Source of the DNA: Occultella aeris
GTDB taxonomy: Bacteria > Actinomycetota > Actinomycetes > Actinomycetales > Beutenbergiaceae
Direction of reading: 5' to 3'
Assembly: GCF_902703175.1 (NCBI RefSeq)
Contig: NZ_CACRYJ010000060.1
Span: 19,046 to 83,045, forward strand
DNA length: 64,000 nucleotides
In this document: piece by piece, positions 1 to 10,279 of the stretch
Numbering within the stretch: position 1 is the stretch's first letter
Layout of the letters: the number at the start of each line of letters is the position of its first letter
Program-made: the position numbers and the translations under genes
Notes under the pieces: generated by a model
Seen by the model: only the letters and a program-made list of their open reading frames with translations
Databases searched by the model: none
Told to the model about the DNA's origin: nothing

Positions 1-975
1 GGACTCGCCGCCGTGCGCAACGTCGGCGCGAACGTGGTCGCCGCGATCGCGGCCGCCCGCGAGGAGAAGGGGGACTTCACCTCCTTCACGGACTTCCTCG
101 AGAAGGTGCCCGCGGTGGTCTGCAACAAGCGGACCATCGAGTCGCTGATCAAGGCCGGGGCGTTCGACTCCCTCGGCCATACCCGCCGCGCGCTGCTGAT
201 GGTGCACGAGCAGGCCGTCGACTCGGTGATCGGGGTCAAGCGCAAGGAGGCCGAGGGGCAGTTCGACCTGTTCGCCTCCCTGGGTGGCGGGGACGGCGAC
301 GGCGGCGGTTTCGCCGTCGAGGTCCCGGACCTTCCCGAGTGGGACAAGAAGCAGAAGCTCGCCTTCGAGCGGGAGATGCTCGGCCTGTACGTGTCCGACC
401 ACCCTCTGTCCGGCATCGAGCACGTGCTCACCCAGTCGGCGGACGTCTCGATCGCGACGCTGAACGCGGACGAGGCCCGCCCGGACGGGTCCACGGTGAC
501 CATCGCCGGGCTGATCACCTCGCTGCAGCGCAAGATGTCCAAGCAGGGCAATGCGTGGGCCGCGGTCACGATCGAGGACATGGAGGGTTCGGTCGAGGTC
601 ATGTTCTTCGGCGAGACCTACCTGGCCTACTCGACGATCCTCGCCGAGGACCAGGTGGTGGTGCTGCGCGGGCGGGTGCGCCGCCGGGACGAGGCCATGC
701 AGCTGCAGGCCATGGAGGTGTCCATCCCGGACGTGTCCGTGGGTGACGACGCGCCGATGATGCTGTCCATCCCCACGAACCGCTGCACCACCCCGGTGGT
801 GGAGCAGCTCCGCGACATCCTGTCCACCCACCCCGGGGTCACCGAGGTGCACGTGAAGCTCACCTCACCCGGCCGGGCCACCGTGCTCCGGCTCGAGGAC
901 GGGCTGCGGGTGGAGCGGACGCCGGCCCTGTACGGCGACCTGAAGGCGTTGCTCGGGCCCAGCTGCCTGGTCTAG
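1..975 (+). CDS. dnaE: DNA polymerase III subunit alpha, C-terminal part (partial)
   Basis: Catalytic subunit of the replicative DNA polymerase. The open frame already runs at base 1, so only the last 324 residues are present and the true start lies upstream. What is seen fits the end of a DnaE1: the helix-hairpin-helix region (starting GLAAVRNVG, then CNKRTIESLIKAGAFDSLG), then after residue 160 an OB-fold (TIAGLITSLQRKMSKQGNAW through EGSVEVMFF) and the C-terminal clamp/tau-binding part. The polymerase and PHP domains are outside the window. It ends at a TAG and the next gene is convergent, so it is the last gene of its unit. Confidence 0.95.
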   Translation, partial: GLAAVRNVGANVVAAIAAAREEKGDFTSFTDFLEKVPAVVCNKRTIESLIKAGAFDSLGHTRRALLMVHEQAVDSVIGVKRKEAEGQFDLFASLGGGDGDGGGFAVEVPDLPEWDKKQKLAFEREMLGLYVSDHPLSGIEHVLTQSADVSIATLNADEARPDGSTVTIAGLITSLQRKMSKQGNAWAAVTIEDMEGSVEVMFFGETYLAYSTILAEDQVVVLRGRVRRRDEAMQLQAMEVSIPDVSVGDDAPMMLSIPTNRCTTPVVEQLRDILSTHPGVTEVHVKLTSPGRATVLRLEDGLRVERTPALYGDLKALLGPSCLV

Positions 976-1000
976 CGGACCGGCTGCGGGAGCCCGGCGC

Positions 1001-1345
1001 TCACTCGAGCCAGGTCGTCACGAACCGCTCGTTGGCGTGGATGTGGACCGCCTCGTACCCGTGGGGTCCGGTCCGGAACGTGTGCGGGGTGTCCGCGGGG
1101 GCCACCAGGATCTGGCCGGCGTGGCCCTCGACCTCGGCGGTGCCGATCCGGAACGTCGCCGAGCCACGGCGGATCAGGAACGTCTCCGCGTACGGATGCT
1201 GATGCAGGCGGGGGCCGACCCCGGCGCGGGTGGTGGACTCGAGGATCAGCGAGATCCCGGCACCGCCGGGCAGCTCCTCGTAGTTCTCGGCCCAGTCCTC
1301 GCCGTCGGAGCGGCCATCGGTCCGGTTGATCACGAATGTGTCCAT
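1001..1345 (-). CDS. Cupin-domain protein
   Basis: Small single-domain cupin of 114 residues; substrate unknown. The first cupin motif is visible as HQHPYAETFLIRRG (two His and a Glu that usually bind a metal), followed by the beta-barrel core and the second motif around PADTPHTF. Start is the ATG at 1345: a TAGTTT hexamer lies exactly six bases upstream, the leaderless arrangement seen at many genes here; a TTG one codon earlier is possible. Convergent with dnaE. The family is certain, the role is not; such stand-alone cupins are often sugar- or metabolite-binding. Confidence 0.8.
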   Translation of the reverse strand: MDTFVINRTDGRSDGEDWAENYEELPGGAGISLILESTTRAGVGPRLHQHPYAETFLIRRGSATFRIGTAEVEGHAGQILVAPADTPHTFRTGPHGYEAVHIHANERFVTTWLE

Positions 1346-1440
1346 CAACTCAAACTATCGCCGGGCCGCGGCGATCACCAGGGTGCGGCCGACCAGGGTG
1401 TGCCCGGCCAGGGCCCGACCGGGCCCGACGAGCCACGCAC

Positions 1441-1692
1441 TCAGGCGGGCCTGACCACCCGGAGCCGCCGGACGCCGTCGGGCAGGTCCACCTCGACGAC
1501 GTCGCCGGGGTGCAGTTGCCGCCCACGGCGGGTCTCCGCCTCGCCGTTGACGTCGATCGCCTCGTCGGTGAGCAGGTCCCGGGCGGTCGCGCCGTCGTCG
1601 GCGATGCCGGTGAGCTTGAGGAACTGGCCGAGGCGGATCATGTCGTCGCGGATCTCGACGTCGGTGGGCTGATCGGGGGTCGGCGTGGCCAT
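1441..1692 (-). CDS. Small S4-domain RNA-binding protein
   Basis: An 83-residue protein consisting almost entirely of an S4 RNA-binding fold of the YaaA/RlbA type. Recognisable features are IRLGQFLKLTGIADDG, then the S4 turn EAIDVNGEAETRRGRQLHPG and a closing strand. Stand-alone S4 proteins of this kind bind structured RNA, probably rRNA, in the cytoplasm; the exact target here is unknown. The ATG at 1692 is chosen because the S4 fold begins soon after it; an extension to 1776 would add a low-complexity segment encoded by repeat DNA. Confidence 0.8.
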   Translation of the reverse strand: MATPTPDQPTDVEIRDDMIRLGQFLKLTGIADDGATARDLLTDEAIDVNGEAETRRGRQLHPGDVVEVDLPDGVRRLRVVRPA

Positions 1693-1724
1693 CGGGCCAG
1701 TATCGCAGCCGCACCGGGGTCCGA

Positions 1725-1779
1725 GTTCGTGCGCCGCGGTACCGGGTTCGTGGACCGCGGCACCGGGTCCGTGCACCGG
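1725..1779. repeat. Imperfect 21-bp tandem repeat, about 2.6 copies
   Basis: Two units of 21 bases (1725-1745, 1746-1766), each of the form GTTCGTGNNCCGCGGNACCGG, and a partial third (1767-1779). It lies in the 103-base gap between the S4 gene and the NTF2-like gene. No function is apparent. Confidence 0.55.
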
Positions 1780-1795
1780 TCCTTGCGGGCGGACG

Positions 1796-2179
1796 TCACG
1801 GACCCTCGACGGTCACCCACGCCGCGCGCCACTGCGGCGCCTCGAACGGCTCGGCCCAATAGGCCGTCTCCCGGGCGATCCGCCCGTCGCGAAACTCGAA
1901 GATGAATACGCTTCGATACACGGGACCGTCATAGTCCAGCGTGGCCTCGAGGACCACCAGGTCCCCGGCGGACAACATCCGTCGGCTGGTGATGGTCGGC
2001 AGCCCGGGGAACGCCCCGTAGACCGCCCGGCGGTTCACCGCACCGATCACCTGTTCGCCGGACTGGGGCCAGTCCATGACGGCGTCCTCGTGGAACAACT
2101 CGTCCATGACCTCGGTCCGCTTGTCATTGAGGCACTGGACGAGCCGCTCGATGACGGCCCGGTTCTCGATCTCACCCAT
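1796..2179 (-). CDS. SnoaL/NTF2-like protein
   Basis: A 127-residue protein with the layout of the SnoaL-like NTF2 superfamily: an N-terminal helix (RAVIERLVQCLNDKRTEVMD), the LFHEDAVMDWPQSGE segment, and a curved sheet ending in VFIFEFRDGRIARETAYWAEPF, a phrase typical of the family. Members are small cone-shaped binding proteins or isomerases/cyclases, and the substrate cannot be deduced. An AGGAGG Shine-Dalgarno sequence sits a few bases before the ATG at 2179, fixing the start. It stands alone, upstream of and divergent from hisD. Confidence 0.8.
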   Translation of the reverse strand: MGEIENRAVIERLVQCLNDKRTEVMDELFHEDAVMDWPQSGEQVIGAVNRRAVYGAFPGLPTITSRRMLSAGDLVVLEATLDYDGPVYRSVFIFEFRDGRIARETAYWAEPFEAPQWRAAWVTVEGP

Positions 2180-2284
2180 GACGACCTCCTGGCCGTTCCC
2201 GCAGCTCCATCGGGTGCGGACGTGCCAATTCTAGATCCGATGGGTCCGCCTGAGCGTGTCTTCGGGCAGGTCTCGTGAACGCCC

Positions 2285-2299
2285 TAGACTCTTCAGGTG
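2285..2299 (+). promoter_or_regulatory. hisD -10 element with leaderless start
   Basis: TAGACT at 2285-2290 is followed by six bases and then the GTG start of hisD at 2297. The same TAGACT-N6-GTG arrangement precedes hisC at 10265-10279. No good -35 is seen and no Shine-Dalgarno is present, so a leaderless transcript is inferred. Confidence 0.5.
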
Positions 2300-3616
2300 A
2301 TGCGAACGATCGATCTGCGTGGCCGGGCACTCGGAGCGGCGGAACTGCGAGCCGTGCTGCCGCGCGCCGAGGTGGACATCGAGGTGGCGACCCAGCGGGT
2401 CGCGCCCATCCTGGCGCGGGTCCGCACCGAGGGCGCATCGGCACTGGCCGACTACGCCGAGCAGTTCGACGGCGTCCGGCCGGCCAGCCTGCGAGTGCCG
2501 CCTGAGGCACTCACCGCCGCGCTCGATGGCCTCGCCGCCGACGTGCGAGTGGCACTGACCGAGTCGATCCGGCGCGCCCGGCTCGGCCACGAGGCGCAGC
2601 TGCCGACCCCCCGCACCACCGAGTTCGGGCCCGGCGCCCGGGTGCACCAGCGCTGGGTGCCGGTGCAGCGCGTCGGCCTGTACGCGCCCGGCGGTCTCGC
2701 GCCGCTACCGTCCTCGGTCGTGATGAACGTGGTGGCCGCGCAGGTCGCGGGCGTGGCGTCACTCGCCCTGGCGAGCCCGCCGCAGAAGGACCACGACGGC
2801 CTTCCGGACCCGACGATCCTGGCGGCGTGCGCGCTGCTCGGGGTCGATGAGGTCTACGCCGTCGGCGGCGCCCAGGCGATCGGTATGTTCGCCTACGGGG
2901 TGCGCTCGGAACGGCCCGAGGACTCCTGCGAGGCGGTGGACGTCGTCACCGGACCGGGCAACATCTACGTGGCTGCGGCCAAGCGAGCCGTGCTCGGGGT
3001 GGTGGGCATCGACGCCGAGGCCGGCACCACGGAGATCGCGGTGCTCGCCGACTCCGGCGCGGATCCCCGGTTCGTCGCGGCCGACCTGATCTCCCAGGCC
3101 GAGCACGACCCCGCCGCCGCGTCCCTGCTGGTCACGGACTCGCCAGTGCTGGCTGCCGCCGTCGCGGAGGAGATCGAGACCCGCGCAGCCGCGGCCAAGC
3201 ACAGCGCCCGGATCCGCACCGCCCTGAGTGGCCCCCAGTCCGGCGTGGTCCTCGTCGACGACGTCGACCACGGCATCGAGGTGGTCAACGCCTACGCCGC
3301 CGAGCACCTGGAGATCCAGACCGCCGACGCCGCCGCGGACGCTGAGCGGATCCGCAACGCGGGCGCGATCTTCGTCGGCCCGTACTCACCGGTGCCGCTC
3401 GGGGACTACATCGCGGGCTCGAACCACGTGCTGCCGACCGGCGGCACGGCCCGGTACGCGAGCGGGCTCGGCGTGCAGGTCTACCTGAAGTCGGTCCAGG
3501 TGATCGACTATGACGAGGCCGGTCTGAAGGAAGTGACGGACGACCTGATCGCGCTCGCCGCCGCCGAGGACCTGCCCGCGCACGGCGAGGCGGCCAGGGT
3601 GCGCCGCGGCGACTGA
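2297..3616 (+). CDS. hisD: Histidinol dehydrogenase
   Basis: Catalyses the last two steps of histidine synthesis, oxidising L-histidinol to L-histidine with two NAD+ and a bound zinc. At 439 residues it has the normal length. Family motifs include VGLYAPGG, the [16 protein letters not shown] segment, [14 protein letters not shown], the zinc/substrate region around ISQAEHDP, and AEHLEIQ followed by [20 protein letters not shown]. The GTG at 2297 is preferred because it is six bases after a -10 hexamer; the adjacent ATG at 2300 is the alternative. Unusually, it is not followed directly by hisC, which lies 6.6 kb downstream with its own promoter. Confidence 0.95.
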   Translation: MMRTIDLRGRALGAAELRAVLPRAEVDIEVATQRVAPILARVRTEGASALADYAEQFDGVRPASLRVPPEALTAALDGLAADVRVALTESIRRARLGHEAQLPTPRTTEFGPGARVHQRWVPVQRVGLYAPGGLAPLPSSVVMNVVAAQVAGVASLALASPPQKDHDGLPDPTILAACALLGVDEVYAVGGAQAIGMFAYGVRSERPEDSCEAVDVVTGPGNIYVAAAKRAVLGVVGIDAEAGTTEIAVLADSGADPRFVAADLISQAEHDPAAASLLVTDSPVLAAAVAEEIETRAAAAKHSARIRTALSGPQSGVVLVDDVDHGIEVVNAYAAEHLEIQTADAAADAERIRNAGAIFVGPYSPVPLGDYIAGSNHVLPTGGTARYASGLGVQVYLKSVQVIDYDEAGLKEVTDDLIALAAAEDLPAHGEAARVRRGD

Positions 3617-3661
3617 GCGGATCCGGCCGAGCAACAGAACCCCGGACCGGGAGCCGGAGCG

Positions 3662-4330
3662 CTACGCGCCGAGTTCGGCCAGCCATCGCTCGGTCTCACG
3701 GGAGCTGCGCAGGTGCACCACGACCGGCGGTGCCGGGTCCGTGGCCAGGTTGTCCGCGTTGCCCGTGACCTCTGTGCCCGTGGCTCTGGGGGCACCCGCG
3801 GCGCGGACAGTGTCTGTGGCACTCGTGGCACTCGTGGCAGTCGGGTAACGACCCGGCACGGTCGACGGGTCGGCCGCCCAGCGCCGGATCCGCATCCGCT
3901 TGCGGGCCCAGCTCTGGAAGTGCCAGACGATGATCGAGTCGCGGGCGAATATCTTGCGCACCGTCTCGATGTTGCCGTTGCACATCTCCTCACGTGTGAT
4001 CAGTCGCGAGAACGTGCGCCGGATCAGGCGCTGCAGGGAGAACCAGCGTGGGTAGTCCAGGGCGACGATCATCTCCACTCGAGCCATCGGCACGTCGGCC
4101 CACTTGCCGTACGCCGTGTCCATGACCCAGCGCTCGCCGGCACAGATCGCCTCGGCGATCTCGCGCTGCTGCTGCGGAGGTCGCTCGACCCAACCGGGCA
4201 GCCAGCCGATCTCGTCGTCCACCGAGTGCCATGGCAGACCGGTCGCCTCCCCGATCCTGCGGGCCAGGGTGGTCTTGCCCGTCCCCGTGACGCCGTAGAC
4301 CAGGATCCGCTCAGCACGTGCATCGTCCAC
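3662..4330 (-). CDS. P-loop kinase, adenylate-kinase-like (FlaR type)
   Basis: A 222-residue P-loop NTPase. Walker A is YGVTGTGKTTLARRIGE near the N-terminus, followed by the pattern of the topology-modulation/FlaR group (WHSVDDEIGWLPGW, then WVMDTAYG and IVALDYPRWFSLQRLIRR). Substrate unknown. The GTG at 4330 is chosen because CAGCAT lies six bases upstream; a GTG at 4357 would add nine residues. The C-terminal third carries a Thr/Ala-rich stretch of about 45 residues encoded by short GTGGCACTC repeats (about 3811-3843) which is not part of the kinase fold and looks like a local expansion. Convergent with hisD. Confidence 0.75.
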   Translation of the reverse strand: MDDARAERILVYGVTGTGKTTLARRIGEATGLPWHSVDDEIGWLPGWVERPPQQQREIAEAICAGERWVMDTAYGKWADVPMARVEMIVALDYPRWFSLQRLIRRTFSRLITREEMCNGNIETVRKIFARDSIIVWHFQSWARKRMRIRRWAADPSTVPGRYPTATSATSATDTVRAAGAPRATGTEVTGNADNLATDPAPPVVVHLRSSRETERWLAELGA

Positions 4331-4425
4331 CCGGACATGCTGGCATACCCGTGCCACCCGGCTCAGGGGGTGGTCAGGGCGATCCCCGATGTCGCGTCAG
4401 ACCGAGTCCCCGTACCGTTGGGGTC

Positions 4426-4686
4426 ATGGACGCAATCTTCGACACCATCCGCAAGATCGGCCTCCGCCGTGGGCCCAGCCGGATCCTCGGCGGCATCGGT
4501 GGCGGGATCGCGGACCAGACCGGCGTCAGCGTGGGTCTGGTCCGGATCCTCCTGCTGCTGCTCGGCCTGCTCCCCGTGCTCGGGTGGGGCGTGTACCTCG
4601 TCGCCTGGGTGCTGTTGCCATGGCAGGACGGTTCGATCCCGCTGGAGCGGTTCATCCGCCAGCTCACGAACAGCCGCAGCCAGTAG
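4426..4686 (+). CDS. PspC-domain membrane protein
   Basis: An 86-residue protein made of one PspC domain. The signature is an arginine-rich segment leading into ILGGIGGGIADQTGVSVGLV and then a hydrophobic membrane helix (RILLLLLGLLPVLGWGVYL) ending in VAWVLLPW. PspC domains belong to envelope-stress systems, where they sense or relay membrane damage. No PspA or PspB partner is nearby, as is usual for actinobacterial stand-alone PspC proteins. The ATG at 4426 is the only start that directly precedes the domain; the open frame upstream to 4318 does not look like protein. Confidence 0.8.
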   Translation: MDAIFDTIRKIGLRRGPSRILGGIGGGIADQTGVSVGLVRILLLLLGLLPVLGWGVYLVAWVLLPWQDGSIPLERFIRQLTNSRSQ

Positions 4687-4707
4687 TCGCGGCGACCCTG
4701 ATCCGGC

Positions 4708-6873
<2,166 letters not shown>

Positions 6874-6953
6874 CGGAGGCAGCCTTTCATGAGGGGACCG
6901 GTCGTGCGCGCGGCCTGTGGATCGCTGAACGCCGGCAATGCACCAGTGGCGAC

Positions 6954-7190
6954 TCAGGCCGCGGCCGGATCGGTCGCGCGGTCATCGGGTTCGCCCTTGG
7001 CGTCCTCGGCCTCGTCGGCGTCCTGGCGCCGCAGTGCCCAGTTGCCCATCACCACGCCGACTGACCCGTTGAGGTCCAGCGGGCCACCGTTGATCGGCGT
7101 GAGCGGGTGGATGGGGTCGCGCAGCCAGTCGTTCTCGGATGCTTCCGCGGAACGTCGCCGTCGTGCACTCCCGAGTCCGCCAGCCCGGCT
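6954..7190 (-). pseudogene. Displaced C-terminal tail of the DUF222/HNH gene
   Basis: In the frame one base off from the upstream part, the reverse strand reads SAEASENDWLRDPIHPLTP, then INGGPLDLNGSVGVVMGNW and a hydrophilic end, stopping at the TGA at 6954-6956. This has the ordered composition of coding sequence, whereas the in-frame continuation is Arg/Thr/Ser-rich shadow sequence. Joining the two frames requires one extra base, most simply in the GGG run around 7170. Palindrome copy 1 (7141-7154) lies at the junction. Confidence 0.65.
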
Positions 7191-8764
7191 CGGACCGGAT
7201 TGGGTATCGGTACGGGTGGCAGGATGCGGCCGTCGGGGGTGGTCACCAGGACGGTGCCGTCGGGGCGGAGAGTGATGTCGTAGTTCCCTTCGTGCAGCAG
7301 CCTGTGGTGGGTGCTGCAGAGCAGGACGAGGTTGTCCAGGGTGGTCGGGCCGCCGTCGGCCCAGTGCTGGATGTGGTGGGCGTGGAGGTAGGCGCGTCGA
7401 CCGCAGCCGGGGATGCGGCAGCTGTGGTCTCTGGCCCAGAGTGCTCGCTTGAGTGCGGAGTTGGTGCTCCGGGTCCTTCGACCGACGTCCAGGGTGCGCC
7501 CGGGGCGGGCGTTGGGCACGACGGTGAAGCGGGATCCGTCGGCGTGGACGTGCATGACGATGCCGGTGTCGCAGGTCAGGCGGCGTGCGGTTTCCGGGTG
7601 GAGCGCTGGGCCGAGTTCCAGGTGGGGGCCGATCAGCTTTGCGGTGTCTGGCGCTTCCGCGGAAGCGCCCGAGCCGGAGTCCCGGCGTGTGGTGATCTCT
7701 GTGACGGTCGCGAGTTCATGGCTGTCCGTGGCGTCGTCGCTACCGACGTATTGAGAGTCGTCTTCCGCACCGTCGGTCTGGGACGCGTCGTCGTGCCCCG
7801 GCGCTGCTACCTCGTCATGCGCCGAGCCGTCGCCGAACGTCTCGAGCCCAGGGAGCGGCGGCGAATCTGCTGCAGCGGGGTTGTCGGCTGTGGGTCGGGC
7901 CTTGGCGAGGTCGTCGAGGGTGACGTGCAGGACGGTCTCGCCGCGGCGGGAGCCGCGTGGGGTGTGGTCGGCTCCGGTGGTGGTCGCCGCGGGGTCGGTG
8001 TGGCCGGGGTGGGCCACGTTCGACTGTTCGCAGATCAGGACGAGGGCGTCGATCAGGGCGTGCCCGTGTACGACACTCTCGCGGAGCCAGGGTGGTGGCT
8101 GCGGGTCGGTGCTGTGACCGGCGTCGGTGTCCTTGAGGTAGTCGCCGACGCGGTGCACCTCTTCCATCATGACGGCGGCGTCCTCGGGGGAGCAGCGCCC
8201 GGAGAACGAGAACGAGCCGTCGGGTTCCTCGCGGAAGCGCAGGTGGCGCTCGGCGTGGCGCTGGTTGATGTCGGCGAGGGACTCGGCGGTACGTACGCCG
8301 GCGACGAATCGTTCGAGCTGGCTGGCGGTCGCGGATGCGGCGACGGCAAGGAGTTCGGGTTCGGTCTCGGGGGTGGCGACCCGCGTGATGGCGCGAACCT
8401 TCGAGTACGACAGGTGTCCGGCGGCGAAAGCCGCGCTCGTGCCGGGTAGATCGGTGAGGGTGCGGGCGATCCGGACCTGTTCTCGTGCGGTGGTCGCTGA
8501 CATTCCGCACCGCCAGGAGAGCCAGTTGACGCAGGAGGCGAAGCCGCCGGTGTTCCAGCCCTGGCGGGCGTCGAACTCGGCGAGCAGGAGCAGGAACCGG
8601 CAGGTGGTCGCGGCGATCCTCACGGCCAGCCCGGACAGCTCTGCCTCGATCTCCTCGAGCGGGCGCTCCGCGGCCGGTTCTGGTGGGGGATCGGGCTCGG
8701 CGGCGGCCAGGTCAGCGGCGTCGGGCAGAAGCGGCCGCGTCGGTTCGATGACTGTGGTGCTCAC
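7049..8764 (-). CDS. DUF222/HNH endonuclease (13E12 family), C-terminus frameshifted
   Basis: Actinobacterial REP13E12-type protein of 571 residues as it reads. The DUF222 domain fills the N-terminal half (WNTGGFASCVNWLSWRCG, ARTLTDLPGTSAAFAAGHLS) and an intact HNH motif follows near residues 445-495 (CRIPGCG, then YLHAHHIQHWADGG and LCSTHHRLLHEG). The GTG at 8764 is the start because GGAGG lies five bases before it. The last 35 residues (after about 7190) are out of frame: a shifted frame continues with ENDWLRDPIHPLTPINGG and ends at 6954, the expected family tail. Probably one base was lost, or the read is in error. Two copies of the TTCCGCGGAA palindrome lie inside the gene. Confidence 0.85.
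   Translation of the reverse strand: MSTTVIEPTRPLLPDAADLAAAEPDPPPEPAAERPLEEIEAELSGLAVRIAATTCRFLLLLAEFDARQGWNTGGFASCVNWLSWRCGMSATTAREQVRIARTLTDLPGTSAAFAAGHLSYSKVRAITRVATPETEPELLAVAASATASQLERFVAGVRTAESLADINQRHAERHLRFREEPDGSFSFSGRCSPEDAAVMMEEVHRVGDYLKDTDAGHSTDPQPPPWLRESVVHGHALIDALVLICEQSNVAHPGHTDPAATTTGADHTPRGSRRGETVLHVTLDDLAKARPTADNPAAADSPPLPGLETFGDGSAHDEVAAPGHDDASQTDGAEDDSQYVGSDDATDSHELATVTEITTRRDSGSGASAEAPDTAKLIGPHLELGPALHPETARRLTCDTGIVMHVHADGSRFTVVPNARPGRTLDVGRRTRSTNSALKRALWARDHSCRIPGCGRRAYLHAHHIQHWADGGPTTLDNLVLLCSTHHRLLHEGNYDITLRPDGTVLVTTPDGRILPPVPIPNPVRAGLADSGVHDGDVPRKHPRTTGCATPSTRSRRSTVARWTSTGQSAW
7141..7154. repeat. TTCCGCGGAA palindrome, copy 1
   Basis: Core TTCCGCGGAA with a left GC; the right flank differs (CG instead of GC). 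It is inside the displaced C-terminal coding tail of the DUF222/HNH gene, where the restored frame reads SAEA. Confidence 0.7.
7651..7668. repeat. TTCCGCGGAA palindrome, copy 2
   Basis: An 18-base perfect palindrome, GCGCTTCCGCGGAAGCGC, inside the DUF222/HNH gene in the linker between the two domains. It is translated in frame as GASAEAP, the same residues as copy 1 in its restored frame. Confidence 0.75.
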
Positions 8765-8868
8765 GGTGACCTCCAGGACGTAGAACGACTGTTCCAAACC
8801 TAACCGCGAGCACTGACACTGAAATCACCCCTGTGGACAACGCCCTCGGCACCATGAACAACTCCGGT

Positions 8869-8882
8869 GCTTCCGCGGAAGC
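8869..8882. repeat. TTCCGCGGAA palindrome, copy 3
   Basis: Perfect 14-base palindrome GCTTCCGCGGAAGC in the gap upstream of the DUF222/HNH start, about 105 bases before it. Confidence 0.75.
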
Positions 8883-8916
8883 GTCATGAGGGAGGCCGGG
8901 ATGCGCTCGCGTGCCC

Positions 8917-8930
8917 GCTTCCGCGGAAGC
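8917..8930. repeat. TTCCGCGGAA palindrome, copy 4
   Basis: Perfect 14-base palindrome, 16 bases with its CG flanks, 34 bases after copy 3. It lies between the 3' end of the APH gene and the DUF222/HNH gene. Confidence 0.75.
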
Positions 8931-8983
8931 GCCGAACTCATCCGTGGACGGGAGCGGCGGCGCCTCGGGTCATCTTCGCGCGG

Positions 8984-9712
8984 TCAGGTCGCGTTCCAGA
9001 GGTCGCGGTAGTAAGCAAGGCGCCCGCGGTCGGGAACGACGCCGTACGCGGCGATGAGGGCGTCCTCCCACCCGGGGCCGTAGTTCCACTCGGTGCTCAT
9101 CGACGCCACCGCGATGTCTGCCCATCGGTCGGCGACACCCAGCGCGCCGAGATCGACATGTGCGACCCAGGATCCGCCGTCGTCGAGCAGCGTGTTCGGA
9201 CAGCACGCATCGCCGTGGCACACGACGAGCCGCTCGACGGGTGGTGGCTCCCGCAGCGGTTCGGATATCTGGAGGCCGCGGGCCTGCGCGTTCGCGAGGC
9301 GGGTCGGCACGCTCCAGTCGAACGGGCAGCCGTCGACCGGCAGCGCCTCATGCAATGCTCGGAGCCCTTCGCCGACAGCACGCACCGCAGTCGCCGGATC
9401 CGCGATCCAACGTGGTGCGACCGCGGACTCCGCGTCGATGGCGGCCGTCACCAGCCACTCGTGCGTCCCGTCACCGCCCACCTCGATCAGGCGGGGCACT
9501 CGAGTGTGAGGCGCTGCCCAGGACAGGCGCGCGGCCTCGGCGTCCATCGAGGTCTCGTCATTGCGTGGACCGTACTTGAGGTAGCGCCCGTCGTCGGTAC
9601 GGAACGTCACCCCGCCGAGTCCGTTGCGCCAGACGGGGGTCAGCCGGGCGGTGCCTGCGAGACGCCGCACGACATCGGGTTCGGTGACCGGTTCGTTGGG
9701 GATCGACACCAT
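8984..9712 (-). CDS. APH(3')-type aminoglycoside phosphotransferase family protein
   Basis: A 242-residue kinase of the aminoglycoside 3'-phosphotransferase fold, which transfers ATP phosphate to a hydroxyl of a small molecule. The catalytic loop VVCHGDACCPNTLL (residues about 163-176, with Asp and Asn) and the metal-binding VDLGALGVADRWADIA are both intact, and the N-terminal lobe contains RNGLGGVTFRTDDGRYLKYG with the ATP-binding lysine. Length fits the family. True resistance activity cannot be told from sequence. ATG 9712 is the start; a palindrome copy stands just upstream. Only the C-terminal part of a longer open frame on this strand is real; the rest is antisense to hisC. Confidence 0.85.
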   Translation of the reverse strand: MVSIPNEPVTEPDVVRRLAGTARLTPVWRNGLGGVTFRTDDGRYLKYGPRNDETSMDAEAARLSWAAPHTRVPRLIEVGGDGTHEWLVTAAIDAESAVAPRWIADPATAVRAVGEGLRALHEALPVDGCPFDWSVPTRLANAQARGLQISEPLREPPPVERLVVCHGDACCPNTLLDDGGSWVAHVDLGALGVADRWADIAVASMSTEWNYGPGWEDALIAAYGVVPDRGRLAYYRDLWNAT

Positions 9713-9729
9713 GCCATCTTGCCCTGACC

Positions 9730-9743
9730 GCTTCCGCGGAAGC
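9730..9743. repeat. TTCCGCGGAA palindrome, copy 5
   Basis: Perfect 14-base palindrome, 16 bases with its CG flanks. It sits 17 bases upstream of the APH start codon and 13 bases from the end of the DUF952 gene, so it occupies the APH promoter region. Confidence 0.75.
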
Positions 9744-9756
9744 GTGGTCAGAGCAG

Positions 9757-10128
9757 TCAGCTCCCGTCGCTGAACCGGAACCTGCCCTGCGCGTCGATCT
9801 CGGCACCGCGCACGGACACGACCGCGGCCACAGGCAGCGGCCCACCGTATATGTGCGGGAACGGTTCCGGCGCGCCGTCGAGCGCCTCCACCCGAACGGT
9901 CCGACCCGCGGCCTCGAGTGCGGCCACGTCGATCTCGAGCACCACCAGCGGCTCCGGATCGTCGGCGTAGAACGCCTCGGCCACGCCGGCGACCTGGCGC
10001 GTGAACGAACAGTGCATATACCCCACCTGCTCGATCGTGGCGCCGCGGGTGGATACGGCGTACTCGCCGCTCGCGATCGCGGCGGCCCAGTCGGCTGCGT
10101 GGGCGAGGTGCAGGATCGTTGCGCTCAT
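9757..10128 (-). CDS. DUF952 family protein
   Basis: A 123-residue protein of the DUF952 family, distantly related to glutathione-S-transferase-like folds in some annotations, with no established reaction. Its pattern is clear: ILHLAHAADWAAAIASGEY, then GYMHCSFTRQVAGVAEAFYA, VLEIDVAALEAAG and FPHIYGGPLPVAAV. The start ATG at 10128 begins MSATILHLA and has a TACTCT hexamer seven bases upstream. It is the last minus-strand gene before hisC resumes on the other strand. Confidence 0.8.
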   Translation of the reverse strand: MSATILHLAHAADWAAAIASGEYAVSTRGATIEQVGYMHCSFTRQVAGVAEAFYADDPEPLVVLEIDVAALEAAGRTVRVEALDGAPEPFPHIYGGPLPVAAVVSVRGAEIDAQGRFRFSDGS

Positions 10129-10264
10129 GCCCGCGAGAGTACGGTGCCCGACGGCGGAACGCACCGACATGATGACGGTCCCGGCAGCGCGCCTGCGGCG
10201 CACTCCGGCAGGTCGTCGGAGTCCGAGTGACGGGCGCCACGGCCCTCTGATGCTCCGGCGCTCC

Positions 10265-10279
10265 TAGACTTGCCCCGTG
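10265..10279 (+). promoter_or_regulatory. hisC -10 element with leaderless start
   Basis: TAGACT at 10265-10270, six bases, then the GTG start of hisC at 10277. It is the same hexamer and spacing as at hisD, so the separated hisC cluster has its own promoter. No -35 consensus is evident. Confidence 0.5.
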
